Positions 26,520 to 35,034 of a stretch of DNA of 64,000 nucleotides are shown in pieces. The notes beneath the pieces were generated by a model. It worked only from the letters and a program-made list of their open reading frames with translations. It did no database searches and had not been told where the DNA came from. A program made the translations under genes and the position numbers. Where the stretch lies: the NCBI RefSeq assembly GCF_001486585.1, contig NZ_LN909046.1, forward strand, positions 806,001 to 870,000, read 5' to 3'. How positions within the stretch are numbered: the stretch's first letter is position 1; the number at the start of each line of letters is the position of its first letter. This DNA comes from Paenibacillus senegalimassiliensis (GTDB lineage: Bacteria; Bacillota; Bacilli; Paenibacillales; Paenibacillaceae).

Positions 26520-27626
26520 TCAGGATTTCAATGAAATCCATTCATCCCGATGAATGACCTCCAAGCGGTGAACGACTTCCATCTTCTTGACCACTTCTGC
26601 ACTGGGCAGTCCCAGGATGCCAAGAAGCTGTTCCGTATCATAGTTCACGATGCCTCGTCCCAGTACCTCACCCTCCAGATTCACCACCTCAACGACGTCA
26701 CCTGTATGGAAGTGTCCTTGGGCAGCCTTCACTCCTACCGGCAGCAAGCTACATCCCCCATGAATCATGGCTTCCTCTGCTCCAGCATCAATAGTTAATG
26801 TGCCGATTGGGATAGAGAAGAAGCCTAACCATTGCTTCTTCCGCGGAATGGCAGCTCCATGTGCTTCAAAGTAAGTCCCTTGTCCGTTGCCGAGCAGGGC
26901 AGCCAGCAAATCGCCTGACTGGGCAATCCGGCCAACGAAGATGGGAATGCCGCCGATCGAGGCGATTTTGGCCGCATCGATTTTGGAACGCATGCCACCT
27001 GTGCCCACCGATGAGCCTGCCCCTCCGGCAATGGCATAGATCTCGCCTGTAATTTCCGGAACATGACTAATCCGTGTTGCCGCAGGGTCTTTGCGGGGAT
27101 CGCTGGTGTACAAGCCAGGCATATCCGTAAGAATCAGCAGTTGATCGGCCCGAATCAGGTTGGCGACGAGTGCGGAGAGGGTATCGTTGTCCCCGAACTT
27201 CAACTCGTCGAGGGAGACGGTATCGTTCTCATTAATGATGGGCAGCACGTTTCGCTGTAACAGCTCCTCGATGGCCATGCTGGCATTACCAGTCCGCTTG
27301 CGGTTCTGGAAATCGGCTCGGGTGAGCAGCACTTGCGCCCCCGATATACCGTGCTTGGCAAGTTCTTCCCGATAGGCCTGCATCAGAAGGGCCTGCCCGA
27401 CGGCGGCCGCGGCCTGCTTCTCATGCAGCAGCTTTGGACGTTCGGGGTAACCGATCTCGCGGAAGCCGGCAGCAACGGCTCCCGAGGATACGAGCAACGG
27501 TTGATAGCCGCTTTGTATCAGCTTGGCAAGCTCAGCGGCAAAATAAGCCACGGCGTTTCGGTTCAACGCTCCTTCCGATGAAGTCAGTGAACTGCTTCCA
27601 ATTTTGACAACGATGCGACGCAGCAT
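26520..27626 (-). CDS. proB: Glutamate 5-kinase
   Basis: Phosphorylates glutamate to glutamyl-5-phosphate, the committed and proline-inhibited step. N-terminal amino-acid kinase domain (VVKIGSSSLT, VSSGAVAAG, NENDTVS, KFGDNDTLSA) plus C-terminal PUA domain (GCSLLPVGVKAAQGHFHTGD...ILGRGIVNYDTEQL). The frame is open to 27710, but the start is MLRRIVVKIG at 27626, the family-standard N-terminus; 368 residues. First gene after a proline-type T-box leader. Confidence 0.96.
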   Translation of the reverse strand: MLRRIVVKIGSSSLTSSEGALNRNAVAYFAAELAKLIQSGYQPLLVSSGAVAAGFREIGYPERPKLLHEKQAAAAVGQALLMQAYREELAKHGISGAQVLLTRADFQNRKRTGNASMAIEELLQRNVLPIINENDTVSLDELKFGDNDTLSALVANLIRADQLLILTDMPGLYTSDPRKDPAATRISHVPEITGEIYAIAGGAGSSVGTGGMRSKIDAAKIASIGGIPIFVGRIAQSGDLLAALLGNGQGTYFEAHGAAIPRKKQWLGFFSIPIGTLTIDAGAEEAMIHGGCSLLPVGVKAAQGHFHTGDVVEVVNLEGEVLGRGIVNYDTEQLLGILGLPSAEVVKKMEVVHRLEVIHRDEWISLKS

Positions 27627-27685
27627 GGTAATCACTCCTACAACTTGGTTAGATGATGTCTGTCCTTTGGAGGTTGTTCGCAAAA

Positions 27686-27725
27686 AACAAAAAAACTTCC
27701 GCCTTTGCATGCAAAGGACGAAAGT
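27686..27725 (-). terminator. T-box terminator upstream of proB
   Basis: Minus strand ACTTTCGTCCTTTGCATGCAAAGGCGGAAGT hairpin (CTTTCGTCCTTTG/CAAAGGCGGAAG) followed by TTTTTTTG. It is the competing structure to the antiterminator that contains the T-box just 5' of it. Confidence 0.88.
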
Positions 27726-27945
27726 ATGACTTCCGCGGTACCACCTTAATTGATGAGGTTCTCATCCGACTCGAATGCCCGTTAACAGGGGCGCTGTCCG
27801 GCTTGGAAGCCGGCCGCTCGGGGGTAGGGTTCGGAAAGGGCAAGCATGTAAATTCTCTCAGCCGGTGGAATTTACTCTCTTTGCGCTGCTATCTTTCTTA
27901 CTGGTCCCGTCTTTGCGTTTGGACTCATATAAACGAAATTAATTA
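27726..27945 (-). ncRNA. T-box leader of the proBAC operon (tRNA-Pro sensing)
   Basis: On the minus strand the diagnostic T-box AAGGTGGTACCGCGG (27747-27733) precedes a terminator. Upstream is a long stem I with AGTAAG and the distal hairpin GTAAATTC...GAATTTAC. A specifier-like GAACCCTACC offers CCU followed by A, matching proline. Uncharged tRNA-Pro would favour read-through into proB. The specifier assignment is by eye. Confidence 0.92.
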
Positions 27946-27950
27946 ATGCT

Positions 27951-27979
27951 AGAATACCACGCGTTCGGCGCCATTGCAA
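27951..27979 (-). promoter_or_regulatory. Promoter of the proBAC T-box transcript
   Basis: Minus-strand TTGCAA (27979-27974), 17-base spacer, TATTCT (27956-27951), placed just before stem I of the T-box leader. Confidence 0.55.
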
Positions 27980-28020
27980 AGGAAAGACGCAAAGAATTTA
28001 GTCCCGTCGGGGCATACGGA

Positions 28021-28085
28021 TATTCGACGTCGAATTTACTCCTTGAGCCGCTTCGTTCTGGGAAGACGAGTTTTTGAACAACCTC
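28021..28085 (+). repeat. Right-end fragment of a TTCAAAAA/TTTTTGAAC element (copy A)
   Basis: ATTCGACGTCGAAT, CTTCGTTCTGGGAAGACGA and the end TTTTTGAACAACCTC match the right halves of the elements at 35982-36249 and 38648-38817. No matching left end is seen next to it, so it looks truncated. It lies in the 530-base region between proB and the omega-amidase gene, otherwise occupied by the T-box leader. Confidence 0.75.
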
Positions 28086-28156
28086 GGATAGGTTGCGGAA
28101 GCTGCGAACTCCACCTATGATGTTAGCAAAGCCATAGCGAAGGGACGGGGAAAAAC

Positions 28157-28975
28157 ATGGGGAACGTAGTGAAGCAAGGCATGAATTGGCAGATTGCGCT
28201 AATTCAAAGCGATATTGCCCTGGGTCAGCCAGAGCTTAACAGGGAACATCTGGAGCAAGCAATGGAGCTTGCGATGTCGGCTTCGGAGAAGCCGGATGTT
28301 CTTGTTCTGCCGGAGATGTGGAACACAGGATATGCGCTCGCTGATCTGGAGCAATTGGCTGATCCTGACGGGCGGGATAGCCGAGCCTGGTTATCAGCAT
28401 TTGCCCGCCGCCATAGTGTTCATATCGTGGGTGGGTCCATTGCCGAGCGGCGGGGAGAACGCATGTACAATACGATGTATGTCTTCAACCGCTTGGGTGA
28501 AAACATCGGTCGCTATTCCAAAATCCATCTGTTCCGTTTAATGGAGGAGGAGAAGCATCTGCACCCGGGTGAGGAAAACGTGATCTTCAAGATGGACGGT
28601 ACACTTGCCGGCGCCGCTATTTGTTACGACATCCGCTTCCCGGAGCTTGCACGGACCTTGGCCTTGAAGGGAGCGAAGGTACTGTTCGTTCCGGCCGAAT
28701 GGCCTCATCCCCGGCTGAATCATTGGCGAACACTGCTGATGGCCCGGGCCATTGAGAATCAGATGTACGTCATTGCTTGCAACCGGACGGGTCCGAGTGG
28801 CCAGAATGATTTCTTCGGGCACTCCCTCATCATCGACCCCTGGGGTGAAATCATCGCCGAAGGTGGGGAGGACGAGGCGGTCGTTCGCGGGGTTATCGAT
28901 CTGTCGCTGGTGGAGCAGGTGCGCAGCAGCATTCCTGTTTTTACTGACCGCTGTCCGGCAACTTACGAATTATAG
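28157..28975 (+). CDS. Carbon-nitrogen hydrolase, omega-amidase-like (MtnU/YafV type)
   Basis: Nitrilase-superfamily protein of 272 residues. The Glu-Lys-Cys catalytic triad is visible in LVLPEMWNTGY, YSKIHLF and GAAICYDIRFPE. This group deaminates 2-oxoglutaramate or 2-oxosuccinamate, and in Bacillus MtnU acts beside methionine salvage. The exact substrate cannot be fixed from sequence. The ATG follows GGGACGGGG. The 3' end overlaps the end of the convergent lysR gene by 13 bases. Confidence 0.85.
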   Translation: MGNVVKQGMNWQIALIQSDIALGQPELNREHLEQAMELAMSASEKPDVLVLPEMWNTGYALADLEQLADPDGRDSRAWLSAFARRHSVHIVGGSIAERRGERMYNTMYVFNRLGENIGRYSKIHLFRLMEEEKHLHPGEENVIFKMDGTLAGAAICYDIRFPELARTLALKGAKVLFVPAEWPHPRLNHWRTLLMARAIENQMYVIACNRTGPSGQNDFFGHSLIIDPWGEIIAEGGEDEAVVRGVIDLSLVEQVRSSIPVFTDRCPATYEL

Positions 28976-29886
28976 AGCGATTCCCGCTGTTCCATCGTGG
29001 CTTTGAAAGTATCGATGAATGCTTCGGCGGCCTTGGATAAATATCTTCCCTTGCGATACGCAATGACGAGGGTGCGGCTAGGAACGGGCTGGGTTAGTGG
29101 AAGATAGGACGGTATCAATTCACTGCGCTTCGCCCGAGCAATAAAGCGTGGCACCAGGGTAATCCCCATGCCTGCGGCCACGAGGGATTGCACCGTCTCC
29201 ATATTGTTGCTTTCAAATACTACATTTGGCTCAAATCCGGCGCTACGGCACAGATCGACGGTAAGTTTGCGAAAGCCCTGGCCTTTTTTGAGTACGATGA
29301 ATGCTTCGTCTCTTAATTCCTCCAGCGGGACGCCTTGTTCCCTAATGCCAGGGATGTTTGTTAGCCGGTGATCCGGCGGTACGGCCAAATCGATAATCTC
29401 TTCGCCAATGGGGACGTAGGAGAGCGTTGGTTCCTGTAATGGCAAGGATAAGAGGCTCAGGTCCGTGCTTCCGCCGGCGGTAAGCTTCTCCAGATTGAGT
29501 GAGGTGTCTTCCAGCAGGGTTACTCGGATATCGGGGTAATTCTGCTTGAAAGCGGGCAGCACATAGGGTAGCAGATGAGAGCCCGTGATTGGCATGCTCC
29601 CGATGACAACGCGTCCGGCGCGTAATTGGGAGATATCATCCATCTCCTGACGCAGTTCGGCAACGGCATCCATAATTCTCTGCGCGTGCTCAATGAAGCT
29701 GGCGCCGGCATAGGTTAATTCCACGGTGCTTGTATTGCGCTGAAAGAGCTTGACCCCAAGCTCCTGCTCTAACTTGGATAGCTGCTGGCTGAGCGAGGGC
29801 TGGGCGATATGCAGTTTGTCCGCTGCCCGGGAGAAATTTTTCTCTTCGGCAATTTGCAAAGTATATTGAAGCTGGCGTAATTCCAT
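28963..29886 (-). CDS. LysR-family transcriptional regulator, candidate regulator of leuCD
   Basis: 307 residues: an N-terminal winged helix (MELRQLQYTLQIAEEKNFSR, then AQPSLSQQLSKLEQELGVKLF) and a periplasmic-binding-fold effector domain. A T-N11-A type palindrome lies 65-85 bases upstream of its start (29951-29971). A close match lies before the leuC promoter, so the protein probably autoregulates and controls leuCD. The effector is unknown; a leucine-pathway intermediate is a reasonable guess. Convergent with, and overlapping, the omega-amidase gene. Confidence 0.88.
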   Translation of the reverse strand: MELRQLQYTLQIAEEKNFSRAADKLHIAQPSLSQQLSKLEQELGVKLFQRNTSTVELTYAGASFIEHAQRIMDAVAELRQEMDDISQLRAGRVVIGSMPITGSHLLPYVLPAFKQNYPDIRVTLLEDTSLNLEKLTAGGSTDLSLLSLPLQEPTLSYVPIGEEIIDLAVPPDHRLTNIPGIREQGVPLEELRDEAFIVLKKGQGFRKLTVDLCRSAGFEPNVVFESNNMETVQSLVAAGMGITLVPRFIARAKRSELIPSYLPLTQPVPSRTLVIAYRKGRYLSKAAEAFIDTFKATMEQRESLYNS

Positions 29887-29950
29887 GACAATAACCCCTT
29901 TATTTTTCTCCGAGAATAACTTTTTGAGCTGTCTCTTTTTTGAGCTTCAT

Positions 29951-29971
29951 CTTATAGCATATACCTATAAG
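29951..29971. promoter_or_regulatory. LysR-type operator upstream of lysR
   Basis: CTTATAG-CATATAC-CTATAAG: a 21-base near-perfect palindrome with T-N11-A geometry. It matches 17 of 21 positions of the site at 36258-36278 when read on the opposite strand. It lies in the lysR-lepB divergent interval. Confidence 0.65.
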
Positions 29972-30068
29972 CATAACATATTTAATAGGGGAAATCAGAT
30001 GCATTTGTCTTGATGCCTTCTTACCCGGTATAATAAGGTCAAACAACAAAGGCTTGGAGGACGTCGGT

Positions 30069-30629
30069 TTGAAGAAGAACAAATGGTGGAGAGAAATTGG
30101 CGGCTGGGGCATATCCATTGTACTTGGCTTTGTGCTTAGCATGATTATCGGTATTTTTATTATCCAACCTTATAAAGTAGACGGGCATTCGATGGAGCCC
30201 ACCCTCAGCGACAAACAGCGGATATATGCCTGGAAGTTCGCCCACGTACTAGAGAAGGCGCCTAAATTCGGCGATATCGTCATTATTGATAGCCGAGTGG
30301 AGCGAGATCGCACCTTCCTGGATGATGTTAAGGAACATCCGATTATTACCTGGATGTCTGGCAAAGATCACGATGTTTTCTATGTGAAACGAGTCATCGG
30401 TTTGCCGGGGGATACCATTGAGGTCAAGGACGGACAAGTATACCGCAATGGTGAACAGCTTCAGGAAACTTATATTAAAGAAGCGATGGACACTGGTGCG
30501 GCTCCGCAAATCTGGGAAATTCCCGATCAACATGTGTTTGTAATGGGAGATAACCGGAACAACAGCAATGATAGCCGCAGCATCGGTCCGGTGCCACTCG
30601 ATCATGTTATGGGAATCGATTCTTTCTAA
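30069..30629 (+). CDS. lepB: Signal peptidase I
   Basis: Type I signal peptidase that cuts secreted preproteins at the outer membrane face. One N-terminal helix (WGISIVLGFVLSMIIGIFII), the catalytic serine in DGHSMEPTL, catalytic lysine in FYVKRVIGLPGD, and the C-terminal box GDNRNNSNDSR. 186 residues, gram-positive SipS type. The TTG at 30069 is used, 8 bases after GGAGG; an in-frame TTG at 30054 overlaps that site and is rejected. Confidence 0.93.
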   Translation: MKKNKWWREIGGWGISIVLGFVLSMIIGIFIIQPYKVDGHSMEPTLSDKQRIYAWKFAHVLEKAPKFGDIVIIDSRVERDRTFLDDVKEHPIITWMSGKDHDVFYVKRVIGLPGDTIEVKDGQVYRNGEQLQETYIKEAMDTGAAPQIWEIPDQHVFVMGDNRNNSNDSRSIGPVPLDHVMGIDSF

Positions 30630-30705
30630 ATTGGTCATGGCATAGCTTTAGTATCAACTGTTGCGATTTTTTAAGCTATTCGTTATGCTGAATTCAAACT
30701 AAATA

Positions 30706-30805
30706 AGAATGCGGGTGCTGGATGAAGTCCGGCTGAGATGAAGGCCTTGTGTCTTCGGACCGTTAATCTGATCCAGGTAATGCTGGCGTAGAGAACCTCA
30801 TTCGA
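30706..30805 (+). ncRNA. TPP (THI) riboswitch
   Basis: GAATGCGGGTGC...GGCTGAGATGAAGG...GACCGTTAATCTGATCCAGGTAATGCTGGCGTAGAGA...CATTC contains the conserved CUGAGA and the CUGAUC...AAUGCUGGCGUAG-type core of thiamine pyrophosphate aptamers. It controls the downstream thi operon through the terminator that follows. Confidence 0.95.
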
Positions 30806-30811
30806 ATTGTT

Positions 30812-30845
30812 CAAGCCATTCGTGTATTCTCGGATGGCTTTTTTG
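30812..30845 (+). terminator. TPP-riboswitch terminator
   Basis: AAGCCAT / ATGGCTT stem with an 11-base loop and TTTTTT, directly after the aptamer. The stem is short, so the loop probably contains weak pairs. Confidence 0.8.
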
Positions 30846-30922
30846 TATCGTTAACGAGGTGCAGAACGAGACAATTAGACTGCGAAGCTTGGTCAGCATC
30901 GCCCTGGAGCAAGGAGGCGTGA

Positions 30923-32017
30923 ATGAAAGTGAAAGCTGAACGCACCGTGAACGAAGCGCAGACAGTGGTGGCAAGTGCAGGGAGCAATGTGTATATTTCG
31001 GGTGCCGCGGACGAACGTTATTCGCGGCAAATATTGTTCGCGCCGATCGGGACGCAAGGACAGCATAAGCTTGCCGAGCGCTCCGTGTCCATCATCGGCA
31101 TGGGCGCCCTCGGCACGGTGCTGGCGAATCATATGGTCCGAGCAGGCGTTGGAAAGGTACGTATCGTCGATCGTGATTACGTGGAGCGCAGCAACCTGCA
31201 GCGGCAGATGCTGTATGACGAAGAAGACGCCGATTTGGCGCTTCCGAAAGTCATCGCGGCCGAGCGTAAGCTAAAGCGTATCAATTCATCGGTATCGATT
31301 GAAGCCATTATGGCCGATGTCACGCCAGCCAATGTACTGGAGTTCATTGAGAACACTGATTTGGTGCTGGACGGGACAGATAATTTTCAAACCCGGTTTC
31401 TATTAAATGACGCCTGCTACCATGAAGGGATTGCGTTCGTTTACGGTGGGGCGGTCGGTTCTCGCGGTATGAGCGCCATATTTGTACCGGGTCTGACCCC
31501 GTGCCTGCGCTGCCTGATCCCGTCTGCTGATTCCGGCGGGGAAACCTGTGATACAGTGGGCGTCATCTCGCCTGTTGTGGACTTGGTCGCTTCGTATCAG
31601 TCGGCCGAGGCACTAAAGTACCTCATTGGGGACGACAAGGCGAGGCGCGACAGCCTGATCTCCTTCGACGTATGGAATAACCACCAGCATATGCTGAAGC
31701 TGGGCCAGCCACGGGACAATTGTCCATGCTGCGGACTGAACAAATATCCGGCGTTGGAACGGGAAGGGGAAGCAACAATTTCCCTCTGCGGGCGTGATTC
31801 CGTCCAGATTGCTGGACACCCGCCGTTCGATCTGCACGTCTGGGCGCAGAAGCTGGAAAAGGCGATGCCCAACCTTAAGATGAATCCCTACTTGCTACGC
31901 GGTTTCTTGCCGGAAGGCGAGCGGCTTGTGCTGTTCGCTGACGGGCGTGTATTGGTGCAAGGAACGGCTGATCCGGCCAGAGCCCGGACGATTTATGCTC
32001 GGTATATTGGAGGATGA
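30923..32017 (+). CDS. thiF: ThiF/MoeB-family sulphur-carrier adenylyltransferase
   Basis: Adenylates the C-terminal glycine of ThiS for thiocarboxylate formation. E1-like fold with RYSRQILFAPIGTQGQ, nucleotide loop IIGMGALGTVLANHMVRAG, DRDYVERSNLQRQ, VLDGTDNFQTRFLLND, and two zinc CXXC pairs (CLRC, CPCC). A C-terminal extension of about 75 residues follows the second CXXC, as in Bacillus-type ThiF. The role in thiamine synthesis, and not molybdopterin synthesis, follows from the TPP riboswitch and thiS/thiG neighbours. AAGGAGG lies 5 bases before the ATG. Confidence 0.9.
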   Translation: MKVKAERTVNEAQTVVASAGSNVYISGAADERYSRQILFAPIGTQGQHKLAERSVSIIGMGALGTVLANHMVRAGVGKVRIVDRDYVERSNLQRQMLYDEEDADLALPKVIAAERKLKRINSSVSIEAIMADVTPANVLEFIENTDLVLDGTDNFQTRFLLNDACYHEGIAFVYGGAVGSRGMSAIFVPGLTPCLRCLIPSADSGGETCDTVGVISPVVDLVASYQSAEALKYLIGDDKARRDSLISFDVWNNHQHMLKLGQPRDNCPCCGLNKYPALEREGEATISLCGRDSVQIAGHPPFDLHVWAQKLEKAMPNLKMNPYLLRGFLPEGERLVLFADGRVLVQGTADPARARTIYARYIGG

Positions 32018-32020
32018 GGA

Positions 32021-32677
32021 ATGCGGAAAACAAAGAAGGGACGAGAGAGTATGAGGGACTTTCGATTATATGTGATTACCGGAGAGAACTTTCATCCAGG
32101 GCGTGATTTGGTCCAGGTCATGGAGCAGGCCATCGTGGGAGGCGCCGATATTGTTCAGTTTCGCGACAAAACGGGGGCGCGGACAGAACGGCTGCGTAAA
32201 GCCCAAGCACTTAGAGAACTGACGAGACGGTACGCCGTGCCATTTATCGTAAACGATGATGTTGAGCTCGCGCTGGAAGTAGACGCGGATGGGGTGCATC
32301 TGGGTCAAGGCGATCTGTCGCTGGAAGAAGCGCGGCGCAAGGTCGGGAATCGGATAATTGGCATCTCGACCCACGCGATTGAAGAGGCGCTGTTGGCACA
32401 AAAGCAGGGAGCGGATTATATAGGAGTGGGCCCGATTTACGCAACGCAGACTAAAGCAGACGTGGTAGCCCCGGTGGGGCTGGACTATATTCGCGCCGTG
32501 TCGCAGCAAATTACGATTCCATTTGTGGCGATTGGCGGTATCAAGCTTGGCAATGTGGATGAGGTCATTCAAGCAGGAGCGACGCGGGTATGTGCCATTA
32601 GCGAACTCGTCGGCAGCGACGACGTAGCGGACGTGTGTCGAAGCTTTATTCAAAAGCTGGACCAAGGGAAAGGGTGA
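32021..32677 (+). CDS. thiE: Thiamine-phosphate synthase
   Basis: Joins hydroxymethylpyrimidine diphosphate and thiazole phosphate to thiamine phosphate. TIM barrel with GGADIVQFRDK, FIVNDDVELALEVDADGVHLGQGDL, GVGPIYATQTK, and VAIGGI. The ATG at 32021 has GGAGG 7 bases upstream and lies 3 bases after the thiF stop. An in-frame ATG at 32051 (MRDFRLYVITG) is an alternative start. 218 residues from the first. Confidence 0.93.
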   Translation: MRKTKKGRESMRDFRLYVITGENFHPGRDLVQVMEQAIVGGADIVQFRDKTGARTERLRKAQALRELTRRYAVPFIVNDDVELALEVDADGVHLGQGDLSLEEARRKVGNRIIGISTHAIEEALLAQKQGADYIGVGPIYATQTKADVVAPVGLDYIRAVSQQITIPFVAIGGIKLGNVDEVIQAGATRVCAISELVGSDDVADVCRSFIQKLDQGKG

Positions 32678-32682
32678 TACAG

Positions 32683-32883
32683 ATGAAAGAGTTGATCATC
32701 AACGGTAGCAAGCGGGAGCTTGATGCGTCCACGGTTGAGGACGTCGTCAGACTGCTTGGACTTGAAGGGCGTCCGGTGGTGGCGGAGGTGAACGGCGAGG
32801 TGCTGACGTTGGAGCGATGGGCGGATACGGCAACCGAGCCGGGGATGAGCATTGAGTTGGTTCATTTTGTGGGAGGGGGATGA
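32683..32883 (+). CDS. thiS: Sulphur carrier protein ThiS
   Basis: 66-residue ubiquitin-like carrier ending in the required Gly-Gly (HFVGGG). The last glycine is adenylated by ThiF, then carries sulphur as a thiocarboxylate for ThiG. The open frame begins further upstream inside thiE, but MKELIINGSKREL at 32683 is the natural start. It starts 5 bases after thiE and overlaps thiG by 4 bases. Confidence 0.93.
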   Translation: MKELIINGSKRELDASTVEDVVRLLGLEGRPVVAEVNGEVLTLERWADTATEPGMSIELVHFVGGG

Positions 32884-33710
32884 GGAGTATGAGCGGAAAA
32901 AGCGATCAGGAGTTGGCAGGTGTTGTCACAAGCGGAGGAGATACCTGGCGCATCGGGGATCGGGAGATGACGTCGCGTTTTTTGCTTGGCACAGGATTGT
33001 TCCCCAATCCGTTCGTGCAGACGGAAGCTATTCGCGTATCTGGCGCGGAGGTACTGACATTTGCAATCCGGCGGGTTGATCTGGAATCGGCCGAGGACGA
33101 TTCTATTCTTCAGCATATCGAATTGGACGCTTATCAATTTCTGCCCAATACTTCAGGTTCGCGGACAGCGGAAGAGGCGGTGCGTATCGCGCGGCTTGCG
33201 CGGGCGTCGGGTCTGAGTGACTGGATCAAGGTGGAGATCAGCGCCGACGAGCGTACATTACTGCCCGATCCAATCGAGACGCTTCGGGCTACAGAGATAC
33301 TGGTTAAAGAGGGATTTACCGTGCTGCCGTATATTTCCGATGATCCTGTGATTTGCCGCAAGCTGGAAGCGGCGGGCGCGGCTGCGATTATGCCAGGCGG
33401 CGCGCCGATTGGCACAGGTTTGGGCATCCTGAACCCGTACAATATCGGCTTGATCGCCGAAGAGGCAAATATTCCGGTGATTGTGGATGCCGGACTTGGC
33501 ACGGCAAGCGAAGCGGCATTGGCTATGGAACTGGGCGCAGCCGCTGTGCTTATGAATACGCCTGTTGCCAAAGCAAAAGATCCGGTCAATATGGCGTTTG
33601 CTATGAGGCTGGCTATCGAGAGCGGCCGGCTCGCGTATTTGTCGGGCCGGGCCCCGAGAAAACGCTATGCATCGGCCAGCAGTGGTCTGGATGCGCTCGT
33701 GGTGAAATAA
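32880..33710 (+). CDS. thiG: Thiazole synthase
   Basis: Forms the thiazole phosphate from deoxyxylulose 5-phosphate, ThiS-thiocarboxylate and dehydroglycine. TIM barrel with the Schiff-base lysine in DWIKVEI, LLGTGLFPN, GAAAIMPGGAPIGTG, and VIVDAGLGTASEAALAMELGA. 276 residues; ATG at 32880 overlaps the thiS stop, or ATG at 32889 may be used. The N-terminus is about 15 residues longer than in many homologues. Confidence 0.95.
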   Translation: MRSMSGKSDQELAGVVTSGGDTWRIGDREMTSRFLLGTGLFPNPFVQTEAIRVSGAEVLTFAIRRVDLESAEDDSILQHIELDAYQFLPNTSGSRTAEEAVRIARLARASGLSDWIKVEISADERTLLPDPIETLRATEILVKEGFTVLPYISDDPVICRKLEAAGAAAIMPGGAPIGTGLGILNPYNIGLIAEEANIPVIVDAGLGTASEAALAMELGAAAVLMNTPVAKAKDPVNMAFAMRLAIESGRLAYLSGRAPRKRYASASSGLDALVVK

Positions 33711-33753
33711 GCAGGGTCGATCGTGATATTGCGCATCCGGGAAGGGAGACGGA

Positions 33754-34881
33754 ATGAACAATTCTTTGATTGTAATGGGTGGTGGCATTATCGGGCTGTC
33801 ATGCGCTCTGGAGCTGCGTCGGCGGGGGACGGTGGTTACGCTGCTTGAGACTGGTGCCTGTGGTGGACAGGCCTCCGGTGCAGCAGCGGGTATGCTGGCA
33901 CCATATTCCGAGAATCCGGAGGCGCCAGACGAGTTCTTTATGCTGTGCCGTGAAAGCCTGGAACTGTATCCGTCCTGGCAGCGCCTAGTGCGAGGAATGT
34001 CGGGCATGGAGTTCGAGTATACGGAATGTGGGAGTCTCTACGCTGCATACCACGAGGCAGATTTACTGGCGCTGGAGAGCCGGCTTGACTGGCAGCGTCA
34101 GCATGGATCTAGCGGCGCGATTCTGCGCGGGGCAGAGTTGCGAAGCATGGAGCCCGGGCTGTCAAGCGAGGTGAAGGCGGCGCTGTGGACGCCTGAGGAG
34201 AGCCATATTTATGCGCCGGACTTTGTGGCGGCACTAAGAGAAGCCTGCTTGCGTAGCGGGGTGATCATTCATGATGAGCTTGGTGCGCTAGAATTGGCGG
34301 CCTGGGAGCCGCGGGTCGAAGTACGCTCGCGTGGCGGCGAGGTGTTTGCGGCGGAGCAGGTTCTGGTCTGCACTGGTGCCTGGGCGGGAGAATTGTCTGA
34401 CCGGCTTGGTCTGCGAATTCCAGTGCAGCCCATCCGCGGACAGATTTGCGCCTATACATGGGCTGAAGAACAAACGCCGCTGCGTCATATGGTATTCGGC
34501 AGCCAGGGGTATCTGGTACAGAAAGCGAACGGGACCTTGGTCTGCGGCGCCTCTGAGGATGTTGCCGGCTTCGATACAAGCGTGACGGAGCGAGGTATTC
34601 AGCGGCTGTTGCGGTGGAACAAGAACATGCTGCCGGAGCTGGGCGGCAAGGAACCGTTCCACCGCTGGGCTGGCCTGCGCCCGGCAACGCTTGACGGTCG
34701 ACCTCTGATCGGCCGTCTGGAACGGGCAGAGCGTGTGCTCTTCGCAGCAGGGCATTACCGCAACGGCATATTGCTCAGCCCGGTTACCGCCAAGGTGGCT
34801 GCGGACTGCGTGGAAGGTCGCCCGTTGCCGGGGTGGCAGCAGGCGTTCCGGCCAGACCGGTTCGGCGCTATTGCACGCTGA
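33754..34881 (+). CDS. thiO: Glycine oxidase ThiO
   Basis: FAD enzyme oxidising glycine to the imine (dehydroglycine) used by ThiG. DAO family, 375 residues: FAD-binding VMGGGIIGLSCALELRRRG at the N-terminus, QASGAAAGMLAPYSE, and the C-terminal RWAGLRPATLDGRPLIG and FAAGHYRNGILLSPVTA. Last gene of the thi operon. The ribosome site is AAGGGAGA. Confidence 0.93.
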   Translation: MNNSLIVMGGGIIGLSCALELRRRGTVVTLLETGACGGQASGAAAGMLAPYSENPEAPDEFFMLCRESLELYPSWQRLVRGMSGMEFEYTECGSLYAAYHEADLLALESRLDWQRQHGSSGAILRGAELRSMEPGLSSEVKAALWTPEESHIYAPDFVAALREACLRSGVIIHDELGALELAAWEPRVEVRSRGGEVFAAEQVLVCTGAWAGELSDRLGLRIPVQPIRGQICAYTWAEEQTPLRHMVFGSQGYLVQKANGTLVCGASEDVAGFDTSVTERGIQRLLRWNKNMLPELGGKEPFHRWAGLRPATLDGRPLIGRLERAERVLFAAGHYRNGILLSPVTAKVAADCVEGRPLPGWQQAFRPDRFGAIAR

Positions 34882-35034
34882 GTCACGTCTTCTTACGCGC
34901 CCGTGTCGAGAGTATGGTATAGGCTATGTCTATTAATGATATTGCTTTCTAATCTTGGACGAGAGGAACCCAGGGACGTTACAATATGGAGAGCGATTAG
35001 ATAGACATCAAAGCGAGTGGAGGAAGAGCAGGCT

